Source: Meridianimarinicoccus sp. MJW13 (GTDB lineage: Bacteria; Pseudomonadota; Alphaproteobacteria; Rhodobacterales; Rhodobacteraceae). Taken from it: 64,000 nucleotides of DNA. The first letter of the stretch is position 1. Each line of letters begins with the position of its first letter. Under the pieces are notes generated by a model. That model saw nothing but the letters and a program-made list of their open reading frames with translations, was not told where the DNA came from and searched no databases. A program made the translations under genes and the position numbers. Location of the stretch: NCBI RefSeq assembly GCF_014901205.1, contig NZ_JACNMU010000004.1:124001-188000 (forward strand), in the 5' to 3' direction. Of this stretch, positions 46,677 through 54,789 are shown in pieces.

Positions 46677-47497
46677 GAACGCTCACCGCGCGGGACTTGT
46701 CGCTCAACACCGCCACGGTGTCGAAACAATGGGATCTGGCCGAATGCGTCGACGGCTGCGCCCGGCATGGCATCGGCGGCATCTCTCCGTGGCGCGACAG
46801 GCTGCAGGAATGCGGTGTCGATCACGCCGCAAAGTTGATCCGCGACGCCGGGCTGGGCGTCTCGGGCCTGTGCCGGGGTGGTTGGTACACCGCCGAGGGG
46901 GCGCTGACCCAGGCCGTCATCGACGACAACAAGCGCGCCGTGGACGAGGCCGCCGCCATCGGCGCGGACTGCCTTGTCATGGTGGTGGGTGGGCTGCCCG
47001 AAGGCTCGAAAGACATCGTCGGAGCGCGCGAGATCGTCACCGAAGGTCTGGGCAAGACGCTGGAGTATGCCCGCACCGCCGGGGTGAAGGTCGGGATCGA
47101 GCCGCTGCACCCGATGTATGCCGCCGACCGGGCCTGCGTGAACACCACCAAGCAGGCGCTGGACATCTGCGACCAGCTTGGCGACGGCATCGGCGTGGCG
47201 CTGGATGTCTATCACATCTGGTGGGATCCAGACGTGGCAGACCAGATCGCCCGCGCCGGCAAGGACCGCCTGCTGGCCTTCCACGTCTGCGACTGGATGA
47301 ACCCGACGCAGGACATGCTGACCGATCGCGGCATGATGGGCGAAGGTGTGATCGACATTCCCGCCCTCCGCCAGATGGTCGAGGCGCAGGGCTTTGATGG
47401 TCTTGTCGAGGTCGAGATCTTCTCGGCCAACAACTGGTGGACCAAGCCCGCCGATGAGGTTCTGCGGGCCATGATCGCGGCCTTGCCGGTGATCTAG
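46673..47497 (+). CDS. TIM-barrel sugar isomerase/epimerase-like protein B
   Basis: A 274-residue xylose-isomerase-like protein. Metal-type residues appear in VGIEPLHPMYA, VALDVYHIWWD, LLAFHVCDWM and LVEVEIFS. Last gene of the Gfo-DUF993-isomerase operon (ATGA overlap). Probably acts on the keto-sugar made by the oxidoreductase; this is inference from order. Distinct from isomerase A, with only general family likeness. Confidence 0.83.
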   Translation: MRTLTARDLSLNTATVSKQWDLAECVDGCARHGIGGISPWRDRLQECGVDHAAKLIRDAGLGVSGLCRGGWYTAEGALTQAVIDDNKRAVDEAAAIGADCLVMVVGGLPEGSKDIVGAREIVTEGLGKTLEYARTAGVKVGIEPLHPMYAADRACVNTTKQALDICDQLGDGIGVALDVYHIWWDPDVADQIARAGKDRLLAFHVCDWMNPTQDMLTDRGMMGEGVIDIPALRQMVEAQGFDGLVEVEIFSANNWWTKPADEVLRAMIAALPVI

Positions 47498-47543
47498 ACC
47501 GACCTTCGGGGCCACGGCGCTCCCTCAAAATCGCGCAAGAATG

Positions 47544-47558
47544 TGCAAAAAACTTGCG
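47544..47558. promoter_or_regulatory. LacI-type operator candidate before lacI-like gene
   Basis: TGCAAAAAACTTGCG, the pattern YGCAA-N5-TTGCR, matching the site at 48707-48721. It lies 80 bases before the lacI-like start. Confidence 0.5.
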
Positions 47559-47560
47559 TT

Positions 47561-47592
47561 GCCCTCCCCCCCGGTCGAAAAGGGGGGAGGGC
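47561..47592 (+). terminator. Strong hairpin in the gap before the lacI-like gene
   Basis: An 11-bp perfect stem (GCCCTCCCCCC / GGGGGGAGGGC) with a 10-base loop is followed by AATTGCGTTTTTG. It may terminate the isomerase operon, or sit in the leader of the lacI-like gene if that promoter is upstream. Confidence 0.7.
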
Positions 47593-47637
47593 AATTGCGT
47601 TTTTGCCCGCTTCGTCACCATCGGCGGGAGAGGCATC

Positions 47638-48666
47638 TTGAGACAACACAAGGTCAGGCAGGAAGACATCGCGCGCGTCGTGGGGGTTTCGATATCCACC
47701 GTGTCGCGGGTGCTGTCGGGGGCACCGGGGATCAGCCCGACTACAACGAAGAAGGTTCTGCAGGCCGCAGCGGACCTTGGCACCCCGCTGCCGCACGTGC
47801 ACCATACGCAGCCACCGGCGCAAGGCCACGGCCTGAAGCGCGCCTTGCTGTTTCTCAACCAGGTGGACATCAACAGCGGATCCGGATCGATCTATCATTT
47901 CGTGATGACCGGCATCCAGAAGGCCGCACAACGGATCGGGCTGCCGGTTGAACTGGCGCTGCAAAGTGAAGACGGCGAAATCCCCGATCAATTCCTCGAT
48001 CGGGCGGATACGGGCATTCTTTTCGCCGGGGTGGATCCATCCGCAAGCCTGTCAAAGAAGCTTAAAAACAAGGGGCTTGCGACGGTGTTCGTCAATGGTC
48101 TGGATCCAGACATGATCCACGATCAGGTCGCCCCCAACAATTTCTACGGCGGTCGGTTGGCCGCGCGGCACCTTGTGGGCATGGGTCATCGGCGCATTCT
48201 TCATTTTGGCACAAAGCGTCGCGGAACCCTGCGCGCCCGCACCGAGGGGTTTCGTAACGGGATCGAAAATGCAGGTGTTGGCGGCATTGAATACGACTAT
48301 GTCGAACTGGGAAACGTCACCGAAATCGACGCAGGCACCGCGCTTAGGGAACTGCTGAAAGACGGGCAGTTTCCCTTTTCCGCGGTGTTCTGTTCGGCCG
48401 ACAATGTGGCGCTGACCGCCCTGCAGGCGCTGCGCCTGCGCGGGATTGATGTGCCGCGCGATGTCTCGCTGCTGGGATTCAACGGGCTGCCCGTGGCCGA
48501 ACTGTCGTCACCGCTGCTCAGCACCCTTGCCGTGGACTGGGAGTTTCTTGGCACGGAAGCGATTCGTCTGTTGGCCTTGCGCAGCCTTGAACCGGACCGT
48601 CCGGCGCAACAAACCCTCACGCAAGTTATCCTGAAGCAGCGGGACACCGTTCTGGATGTGAATTAA
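47638..48666 (+). CDS. LacI family regulator
   Basis: A 342-residue regulator with an N-terminal LacI helix-turn-helix (QEDIARVVGVSISTVSRVL, about residues 7-25) and a periplasmic-binding-type effector domain. No ATG fits: the start is a TTG at 47638 with GGGAGAGG 5 bases upstream, placing the helix-turn-helix at the usual distance from the N-terminus; starts in the hairpin further up are not credible. It probably controls the operon starting at 48801, whose upstream region has three inverted repeats. An effector cannot be named. Confidence 0.88.
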   Translation: MRQHKVRQEDIARVVGVSISTVSRVLSGAPGISPTTTKKVLQAAADLGTPLPHVHHTQPPAQGHGLKRALLFLNQVDINSGSGSIYHFVMTGIQKAAQRIGLPVELALQSEDGEIPDQFLDRADTGILFAGVDPSASLSKKLKNKGLATVFVNGLDPDMIHDQVAPNNFYGGRLAARHLVGMGHRRILHFGTKRRGTLRARTEGFRNGIENAGVGGIEYDYVELGNVTEIDAGTALRELLKDGQFPFSAVFCSADNVALTALQALRLRGIDVPRDVSLLGFNGLPVAELSSPLLSTLAVDWEFLGTEAIRLLALRSLEPDRPAQQTLTQVILKQRDTVLDVN

Positions 48667-48706
48667 GCAATTTAAAACAGTGATATAAACGCCAGTCCAC
48701 AAGTTA

Positions 48707-48772
48707 CGCAAGTAATTTGCATGATCACGGAAAAACTTGCGATATAACGCAATCTGTGCAAGGTTCTTTGCA
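48707..48772. promoter_or_regulatory. Three LacI-type inverted repeats before the dehydrogenase operon
   Basis: CGCAAGTAATTTGCA (48707-48721), TTGCGATATAACGCAA (48737-48752) and TGCAAGGTTCTTTGCA (48757-48772). All are built from YGCAA/TTGCR half-sites with 5- or 6-base centres. They end 29 bases before the start codon at 48801. Confidence 0.55.
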
Positions 48773-48800
48773 GTCGCACTGACGCTGCAAGGAGACCTGA

Positions 48801-49823
48801 ATGCGCCTTTCCTCTCTGATCCAACTGGCAAGGCCGCAGTTCGACATCCATTTCCCGGCCAGTTGCCGTACCCGCAACACCGACCGGCTTGCGTCCCTGA
48901 CCAACCTTTTGCACCCCGAACCTGTGGCCGATCTGCGCTGCAACGCGGTTGCCGGGCTGCTGCCGCAGGTGGAAATCCTGGTGACCGGCTGGCGTTCCCA
49001 GACTGTCGATGCCGACCTGCGCCGCAGGATGCCGAACCTGAAGATGATCGCCCATCTGGCGGGAACGGTGAAAGGGGTACTGACGCAACAGGTGGCCGGC
49101 ACGGGACTGGTGGTGCTCAGCGCCGCCGACGCCAACGCCCGCCCCGTTGCCGAATTCACCCTTGCCCACATCCTGCTGCACCTGAAGCGCGTTTCCGAAT
49201 GGCGCAGGGTCTATCAGGCAGAGCGGTCGCATATCGCCACGCGGGACATCCAGCTTGCCGGTCCGGTGGGCAATTCCGGCCGTACGGTCGGCATCGTCGG
49301 AGCCTCGCGCATCGGCCGTCGTGTGACTGCGGAACTGCGCCGTCACCGCGTGTCGGTCCTGCTGCACGATCCGTTTGTCAGCGCCGAAGCCGCTGCCGCC
49401 ATGGGGGCCGAAAAGGTCTCGATGACCGATCTGCTGATGCGCAGCGACGTGGTCAGCCTGCACCAGCCGCTGCTGCCCACGACCGAAGGCAGTTTCGGCG
49501 CCCGCGAATTTGCACTGATGCGGGATGGCGCGCTTCTGATCAACACGGCGCGCGGCAAGATCATCGATACCGCCGCGCTTGAGACGGCCATGGCCGACGG
49601 TCGCCTGTTCGCCGTACTGGACGTGACCGAACCCGAACCGCTGAACGACGACTCTCCCCTGTGGGACATGCGGAATGTCACGATCACACCCCATATTGCG
49701 GGCTCTTTCGGCTGCGAGGTCTGCGACATGACCGAACAGGTGCTGGACGATATCGAGCGCTTCTCAAACGGCCAGCCCATGCAAAACGAAGTCGCGATCT
49801 CGGATTGGGAGCGCGTGGCATGA
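48801..49823 (+). CDS. D-2-hydroxyacid dehydrogenase family protein
   Basis: A 340-residue NAD-dependent dehydrogenase of the D-isomer-specific hydroxyacid family. The nucleotide motif is GIVGASRIGRR (Ser in place of one usual Gly-adjacent residue). The catalytic set is Arg in NTARGKIID, Glu in DVTEPEP and His in TPHIAGS. AAGGAGA precedes the ATG. First gene of the LacI-linked operon; a role in oxidising a sugar acid or reducing a keto acid is inferred. Confidence 0.88.
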   Translation: MRLSSLIQLARPQFDIHFPASCRTRNTDRLASLTNLLHPEPVADLRCNAVAGLLPQVEILVTGWRSQTVDADLRRRMPNLKMIAHLAGTVKGVLTQQVAGTGLVVLSAADANARPVAEFTLAHILLHLKRVSEWRRVYQAERSHIATRDIQLAGPVGNSGRTVGIVGASRIGRRVTAELRRHRVSVLLHDPFVSAEAAAAMGAEKVSMTDLLMRSDVVSLHQPLLPTTEGSFGAREFALMRDGALLINTARGKIIDTAALETAMADGRLFAVLDVTEPEPLNDDSPLWDMRNVTITPHIAGSFGCEVCDMTEQVLDDIERFSNGQPMQNEVAISDWERVA

Positions 49824-50605
49824 TCCACCCCGGCCTGTGCTCTGTCACATTTCGGGCGCTCGACGTCCCGGCGCTGATCGATCTGGCCGCCACCACCGGC
49901 GTGCAAGTCATCGAATGGGGCGGCGACAAGCATGTCCCGCCGGGGGATCCGGACTTTGCCGCGCAGGTGCAAACGCTGTGTGACACCAAGGGCATCCTGC
50001 CGGCCTCCTATGGGTCTTATGTCCGGGCCGGGATGCCGGGTGCCCGCGCGGAGTTTGCCAAAGTGCTGGCGTCCGCCCGCGCACTTTGCGCCAGAAATAT
50101 CCGGGTGTGGGCCGGTGACGCAAAGCGTGCCGATGCCGGAGCACAGGCCTTCGACACCGCCGCTGCCGACCTTGCGCATTTCGCCCGCAGCGCGGCCCAG
50201 GACAACATCACCGTCAGCGTCGAATACCACCGCCGCACCCTGACCGAAGAGGCCGAGGATGCCCTGGCGCTGCTGAACGCCGCCGCCGAGGACAATCTTT
50301 ACAGCTACTGGCAGCCGGTTCCGGGGCGCGGTCTGGCGCGCTGGCTGGAAGAACTCGACATGCTCTCGCCGCATCTGGGCGATCTGCACGTGTTCCACTG
50401 GATCATGACCGATGGTGGACAGAAGCGGCGTCCGCTGGCCGAAGGCCTGCCGGACTGGCGCGTCCTGTTCGATGCCTGGACACCCGCGCCGCGCTGGCCG
50501 CATCCGCGCACGGCCTTTCTTGAATTCGTCCGCGACGACGAGATCGGCCAGTACCTCGACGACATGCACAACCTGAAAACGCTGTGCGGTCTGTCCACGG
50601 ACTGA
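49820..50605 (+). CDS. TIM-barrel sugar isomerase/epimerase-like protein C
   Basis: A 261-residue AP endonuclease 2/xylose-isomerase-like protein. It starts at an ATGA overlap with the dehydrogenase. Conserved acidic and His residues appear in VIEWGGDKHV, VSVEYHRRTL and GDLHVFHW. The frame that opens at 49661 is inside the dehydrogenase gene. Substrate unknown; third protein of this fold within 10 kb. Confidence 0.8.
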   Translation: MIHPGLCSVTFRALDVPALIDLAATTGVQVIEWGGDKHVPPGDPDFAAQVQTLCDTKGILPASYGSYVRAGMPGARAEFAKVLASARALCARNIRVWAGDAKRADAGAQAFDTAAADLAHFARSAAQDNITVSVEYHRRTLTEEAEDALALLNAAAEDNLYSYWQPVPGRGLARWLEELDMLSPHLGDLHVFHWIMTDGGQKRRPLAEGLPDWRVLFDAWTPAPRWPHPRTAFLEFVRDDEIGQYLDDMHNLKTLCGLSTD

Positions 50606-50634
50606 CCGCGAACCAATCAAGGGAGGAAACCATA

Positions 50635-52524
50635 ATGTTCAAACGCAACCCAATGGCCGTATCGCTGGCAGCCTTGCTGGCCCTGGCCGGTCCGGCGCTG
50701 GCGCAGGACTACACCCAGGCGCCCGATCTGAAGGCCGCCGTCGATGCCGGCGATCTGGCCCCAGTGGCCGCGCGTCTGCCGGCCAACCCCTATGTTGTCA
50801 CCCCGCTGGACTCGGTGGGCACCTACGGCGGTGTCTGGCGGTCGGCCTTGAAGGGCACCTATGACACCGGCTGGATCCGCCGCACGATAGGCTATCAGCC
50901 GCTGGTGGCCTATGATTTCGAATGGACCAAGGTCGTCCCGAACGTGGCCGAGAACTTCGAGGTCAACGAGGACGCCACCGAATTCACCTTCCACCTGCGC
51001 GAAGGCCACAAATGGTCGGACGGAGAACCCTTCACCGCCGAAGATCTTCTGTTTGCCCTGAACGTGATGAAAAGCCCGGCCTACGGCGGCCGCAAGGCAA
51101 ATGGCTTCGAATGGGACAAGATCACCGGCGAAGTCATCGATCCGCAAACCTTCAAGATCACCCTATCGGACCCCAACGGCCTGCTTCTGGAACGTCTGGC
51201 CTCGGTCGAAGGGCAGTTCATCGTCAATGCCGCCAAGCATTATTGCGGCAAGTATTTCCCGGATGTGACCGCCGATGCGAACGACATCGCCAAGGCCGCG
51301 GGATTTGAAAGCTGGTCGCAAGCGATGGAGCAAAGCTGCTTTTTCAACTTCGTTGACGAAGACCGCCCGCTGCTGTTCGCCTGGCGGCAGGTCACGCCCT
51401 ATGACGGGCTGAACCAGCTGATCGAATGGGAACGCAACCCCTATTTCTTCAAGGTCGACACCGACGGCCAGCAGCTGCCCTATATCGACAAGGTGCAGAT
51501 GGTGCAGACCGAGAACGTCGAGGACATCGTTCTGAAGGTCGTCAACGGCGAGATCGATTTCTCGAACCGGCATTTCGCCACCGTCACCAACAAGCCGGTG
51601 ATCTACGATGGTCAGGAACAGGGCGGCTATACGCTCAAGCCCACAACCGACGCCCGGATGAACCACGCGATCTTCCAGCTCAACCTGACCCATGAAGATC
51701 CCGAGAAGCGCAAGCTCTACAACGAAAAGGACTTCCGCGCGGCGCTGTCGATGGCGATGGATCGCGAAGAGATCATCGACGTGGTCTTTGCAGGTCAAGG
51801 CGAGCCATACCAGGCCGCGCCGCGCCCCTCGTCGCAGTTCTACAACGAAACCCTGGCCAAGCAGTTCACCGAGTATGATCCGGACACCGCCAACGACCTG
51901 CTCGACGGGCTTGGCCTGACCGAGCGCAACGGCGACGGCATCCGTCTGGGCTTTGACGGCGAACCGATCCGCATCCAGCTGTTCTCGCCCTCGGACCAGA
52001 CCGAGTTCAACGACATCGCGCAGCTTGTGGTCGAGCAGTGGAAAGAGATCGGCATCGATCTGGATGCCCGCAACGCCGAACGCAGCCTGGTCTATGAACG
52101 GATCCAGAACAACAGCCACGACATGCACATCTGGTGGGGCGACGGCGGCATGAGCGACGCGCTGCTCGACCCGCGGTTCTACTTCCCGTTCAACCTGGAG
52201 TCCGCCTATGCCGAGAAATGGGCGCAGTACTTCATGAAGAACGGCAGCACCCTTGCCGAGGCCCCGCCGGCTGATGTTCAGAAACAGATGGATCTTTACA
52301 TCGAGCTGATCGCTTCGCCGGACAAGGAAGAGCAGAAGAGGATCTTCGGCGAAATCCTCGATATCGCGGCTGACCAGTTCTACGTGATGGGCACGGTCCT
52401 TCCGGCGGATGGCTACATCGTGGCCAACAACAAGCTGGGCAACGTGCCGGAGCGTCAGGTCTATACTTGGGTCTACCCGCAGCCCGGCCCGATGGAAACG
52501 TCGCAGCTCTACTACAAGAAGTAA
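50635..52524 (+). CDS. Family 5 ABC transporter solute-binding protein
   Basis: Periplasmic binding protein of 629 residues with a signal peptide (cut near GPALAQDYT). The SBP_bac_5 segment FTFHLREGHKWSDGEPFTAED is clear. Its length exceeds dipeptide proteins (about 530) and resembles long family 5 proteins used for oligosaccharides in rhizobia, so a glycoside substrate is plausible. GGGAGG lies 8 bases before the ATG at 50635. Confidence 0.93.
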   Translation: MFKRNPMAVSLAALLALAGPALAQDYTQAPDLKAAVDAGDLAPVAARLPANPYVVTPLDSVGTYGGVWRSALKGTYDTGWIRRTIGYQPLVAYDFEWTKVVPNVAENFEVNEDATEFTFHLREGHKWSDGEPFTAEDLLFALNVMKSPAYGGRKANGFEWDKITGEVIDPQTFKITLSDPNGLLLERLASVEGQFIVNAAKHYCGKYFPDVTADANDIAKAAGFESWSQAMEQSCFFNFVDEDRPLLFAWRQVTPYDGLNQLIEWERNPYFFKVDTDGQQLPYIDKVQMVQTENVEDIVLKVVNGEIDFSNRHFATVTNKPVIYDGQEQGGYTLKPTTDARMNHAIFQLNLTHEDPEKRKLYNEKDFRAALSMAMDREEIIDVVFAGQGEPYQAAPRPSSQFYNETLAKQFTEYDPDTANDLLDGLGLTERNGDGIRLGFDGEPIRIQLFSPSDQTEFNDIAQLVVEQWKEIGIDLDARNAERSLVYERIQNNSHDMHIWWGDGGMSDALLDPRFYFPFNLESAYAEKWAQYFMKNGSTLAEAPPADVQKQMDLYIELIASPDKEEQKRIFGEILDIAADQFYVMGTVLPADGYIVANNKLGNVPERQVYTWVYPQPGPMETSQLYYKK

Positions 52525-52530
52525 GTCTCT

Positions 52531-52559
52531 TCCGGGCGCGGCCGCTGGCGGTGCCCGGA
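52531..52559 (+). terminator. Intercistronic stem-loop after the family 5 binding protein
   Basis: TCCGGGC (52531-52537) pairs with GCCCGGA (52553-52559), a few bases past the stop codon and before the first permease. No U-tract; probably an mRNA stability element. Confidence 0.45.
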
Positions 52560-52590
52560 CCACCCACATGCAATACTCGGGGGAAAGAGC

Positions 52591-53589
52591 ATGTTGAATT
52601 ATCTGGCCCGCAGACTGGTGACCATGATCCTGACGCTTCTGGCATTGTCCGTGGTCGTCTTCGTCGTGATCCAATTGCCACCGGGAGACTTCGTCACCTC
52701 CTACATCGCGAGCCTTTCGGCAGCCGGCGAAAGCGTCGATCAGGAAACGATCATTGCGCTGCGCGACCGCTACAAGCTGGATTCCCCGGTCCTGGTTCAA
52801 TACGCGGCCTGGCTGTCGGACATCCTGCGCGGCGATTTCGGCTACAGCTTCGAAATGCAGCGCCCGGTGTCCGAGATCTTCTCGCAGCGGATCGGCATCT
52901 CGCTGGCCGTGGAACTGACCGCCGTCATCGTCATGTGGGCCGTGTCGATCCCGATCGGCATCTATTCCGCCGTGAACCAGTATTCGGTGGGCGACTACAT
53001 CGCCACGATCCTCGGCTTCCTTGGACTGGCGATCCCCAACTTCCTGTTCGCGCTGGTCCTGATGTATGTCTGCTACAACTGGTTCGGCGTGACCATCACC
53101 GGCCTGTTCTCGGCCGAATACATGAACGCCCGCTGGTCCGTGGACCGTTTCCTTGATTTCGCCAGCCACGTCTGGGCGCCGATCCTGGTAATTTCCACTG
53201 CCGGGGCCGCACAGTTGGTCCGGGTGCTGCGCGCCAACCTGCTGGATGAGCTGAACAAACCCTATGTCCTGACCGCCCGCGCCAAGGGGCTGACCAAGCG
53301 TCGTCTGATCTGGCGCTATCCGGTGCGCGTGGCGATGAACCCGCTGGTGTCGACGATCGGCTGGGTGCTGCCCACGGTGATCTCGTCGTCTTTCGTGACC
53401 GCCATCGTGCTGAACCTGCCGACCCTGTCGCCCATCCTTCTGCGCGCCCTGCTCAGCCAGGACATGTACCTTGCCGGGGCGCTCATCATGTTCATGGGGC
53501 TGCTGACACTGGTCGGCACCCTGATATCCGATCTTCTGCTGGCCTGGATCGATCCGCGCATCCGGCTTGGCATGGTGGGAGCCACCTGA
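52591..53589 (+). CDS. ABC transporter permease, DppB type
   Basis: A 332-residue membrane protein of the dipeptide/oligopeptide/nickel permease family. It has the N-terminal helix LARRLVTMILTLLAL, the conserved PPGDFVTSY periplasmic start, and the EAA loop YVLTARAKGLTKRRLIWRYP. Stop overlaps the next start by one base. Confidence 0.93.
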   Translation: MLNYLARRLVTMILTLLALSVVVFVVIQLPPGDFVTSYIASLSAAGESVDQETIIALRDRYKLDSPVLVQYAAWLSDILRGDFGYSFEMQRPVSEIFSQRIGISLAVELTAVIVMWAVSIPIGIYSAVNQYSVGDYIATILGFLGLAIPNFLFALVLMYVCYNWFGVTITGLFSAEYMNARWSVDRFLDFASHVWAPILVISTAGAAQLVRVLRANLLDELNKPYVLTARAKGLTKRRLIWRYPVRVAMNPLVSTIGWVLPTVISSSFVTAIVLNLPTLSPILLRALLSQDMYLAGALIMFMGLLTLVGTLISDLLLAWIDPRIRLGMVGAT

Positions 53590-54779
53590 TGACCCTCACA
53601 ACCCCCGCAAACTCTCCTGACGCCCGCATCGGCCAGGTCCGGGACACCCCCGAGCTTGCCGTGGGCGAAATCGATCCCCGCATCGACCTTACCCACGGCA
53701 CCGAAAGCCAATGGCAGCTGATCCGCCGTCGTTTTTCCAAGCATCGGCTGGCGGTCGTCAGCCTCTGGATCCTGTCCCTTTTTGTGTTCGTCGCGATCTT
53801 CGCGGGCTTCGTGGCCCCCAACGATCCCGGCAACGTCAAGGCGCGTTACACCTATGCGCCGCCGCAGGCGCTGCATTTCATCGACAAGACAGACGAGGGC
53901 TGGGCCTTCCGCCCCCATGTCTATGGCTACACCGTCGAGATCGAGCCCGAGGCCCTGCGCCGCACCTTCGTCATCGACGAAGACAAGAAAATCTACCTGA
54001 CGTTCTTCAAGCGCAGCTGGGAGTACAAGCTGTTCGGCCTGATCCCGACCGACATCCACCTGATCGGACCCGAACGGTCGCGCGATCCCTTCTATCTGTT
54101 CGGTGCCGACCGTCTGGGCCGGGACATGTTCTCGCGGCTGGTCTATGGCACCCAAATCTCGCTGTCGGTCGGCCTGGTCGGGGTGATCATGAGCCTTGTT
54201 CTGGGCGTCATCATCGGCGGGGCGGCCGGGTATTTCGGCGGCTGGTTCGACGCCGTGACACAGCGCGCCATCGAATTCCTGCGCTCTTTGCCCACCATCC
54301 CGCTGTGGATGGGCCTGGCCGCCGCGATGCCGTCGGACTGGTCACCGCTGCAGACGTATTTCGCCATCACCCTGATCCTGTCGTTCCTTGGCTGGACCGA
54401 ACTGGCGCGGGTGGTGCGGGGCCGGTTTCTGGCGCTGAACGGCGAAGACTACGTGGCCGCGGCCCGCTATGACGGCTGCTCGCACCTGCGGGTCATCGTC
54501 CGCCACATGGTGCCGGCCTTCACCAGCCACATCATCACCGCAGCATCCTTGGCGGTGCCCGCCATGATCCTTGCGGAAACGGCGCTGTCCTTCCTTGGGC
54601 TGGGGTTGCAAGCACCGGTGATTTCCTGGGGCGTGCTGCTGCAAGAGGCGCAGAACATCCGGACGCTGGCCACCGCCCCCTGGCTGCTGCTGCCGGGCGC
54701 GGCCATCGTGATCGCCGTGCTGGCGATGAACTTCATCGGCGACGGGCTTCGCGACGCCGCAGATCCCTATGCCAAGTGA
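53589..54779 (+). CDS. ABC transporter permease, DppC type
   Basis: A 396-residue DppC/OppC-family permease, longer than usual (about 300) because of an N-terminal cytoplasmic extension of about 50 residues and a periplasmic insert between the first two helices. The segment GADRLGRDMFSRLVYGTQISL and the EAA loop GEDYVAAARYDGCSHL are conserved. Second membrane subunit. Confidence 0.93.
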   Translation: MTLTTPANSPDARIGQVRDTPELAVGEIDPRIDLTHGTESQWQLIRRRFSKHRLAVVSLWILSLFVFVAIFAGFVAPNDPGNVKARYTYAPPQALHFIDKTDEGWAFRPHVYGYTVEIEPEALRRTFVIDEDKKIYLTFFKRSWEYKLFGLIPTDIHLIGPERSRDPFYLFGADRLGRDMFSRLVYGTQISLSVGLVGVIMSLVLGVIIGGAAGYFGGWFDAVTQRAIEFLRSLPTIPLWMGLAAAMPSDWSPLQTYFAITLILSFLGWTELARVVRGRFLALNGEDYVAAARYDGCSHLRVIVRHMVPAFTSHIITAASLAVPAMILAETALSFLGLGLQAPVISWGVLLQEAQNIRTLATAPWLLLPGAAIVIAVLAMNFIGDGLRDAADPYAK

Positions 54780-54789
54780 GGACACAGCC

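Noticed and set aside
47544-48772. Clustered short repeats as a CRISPR remnant
   Set aside because: Repeats are 15-16 bases, palindromic and confined to promoter gaps, with no spacers of regular length; they fit operators.
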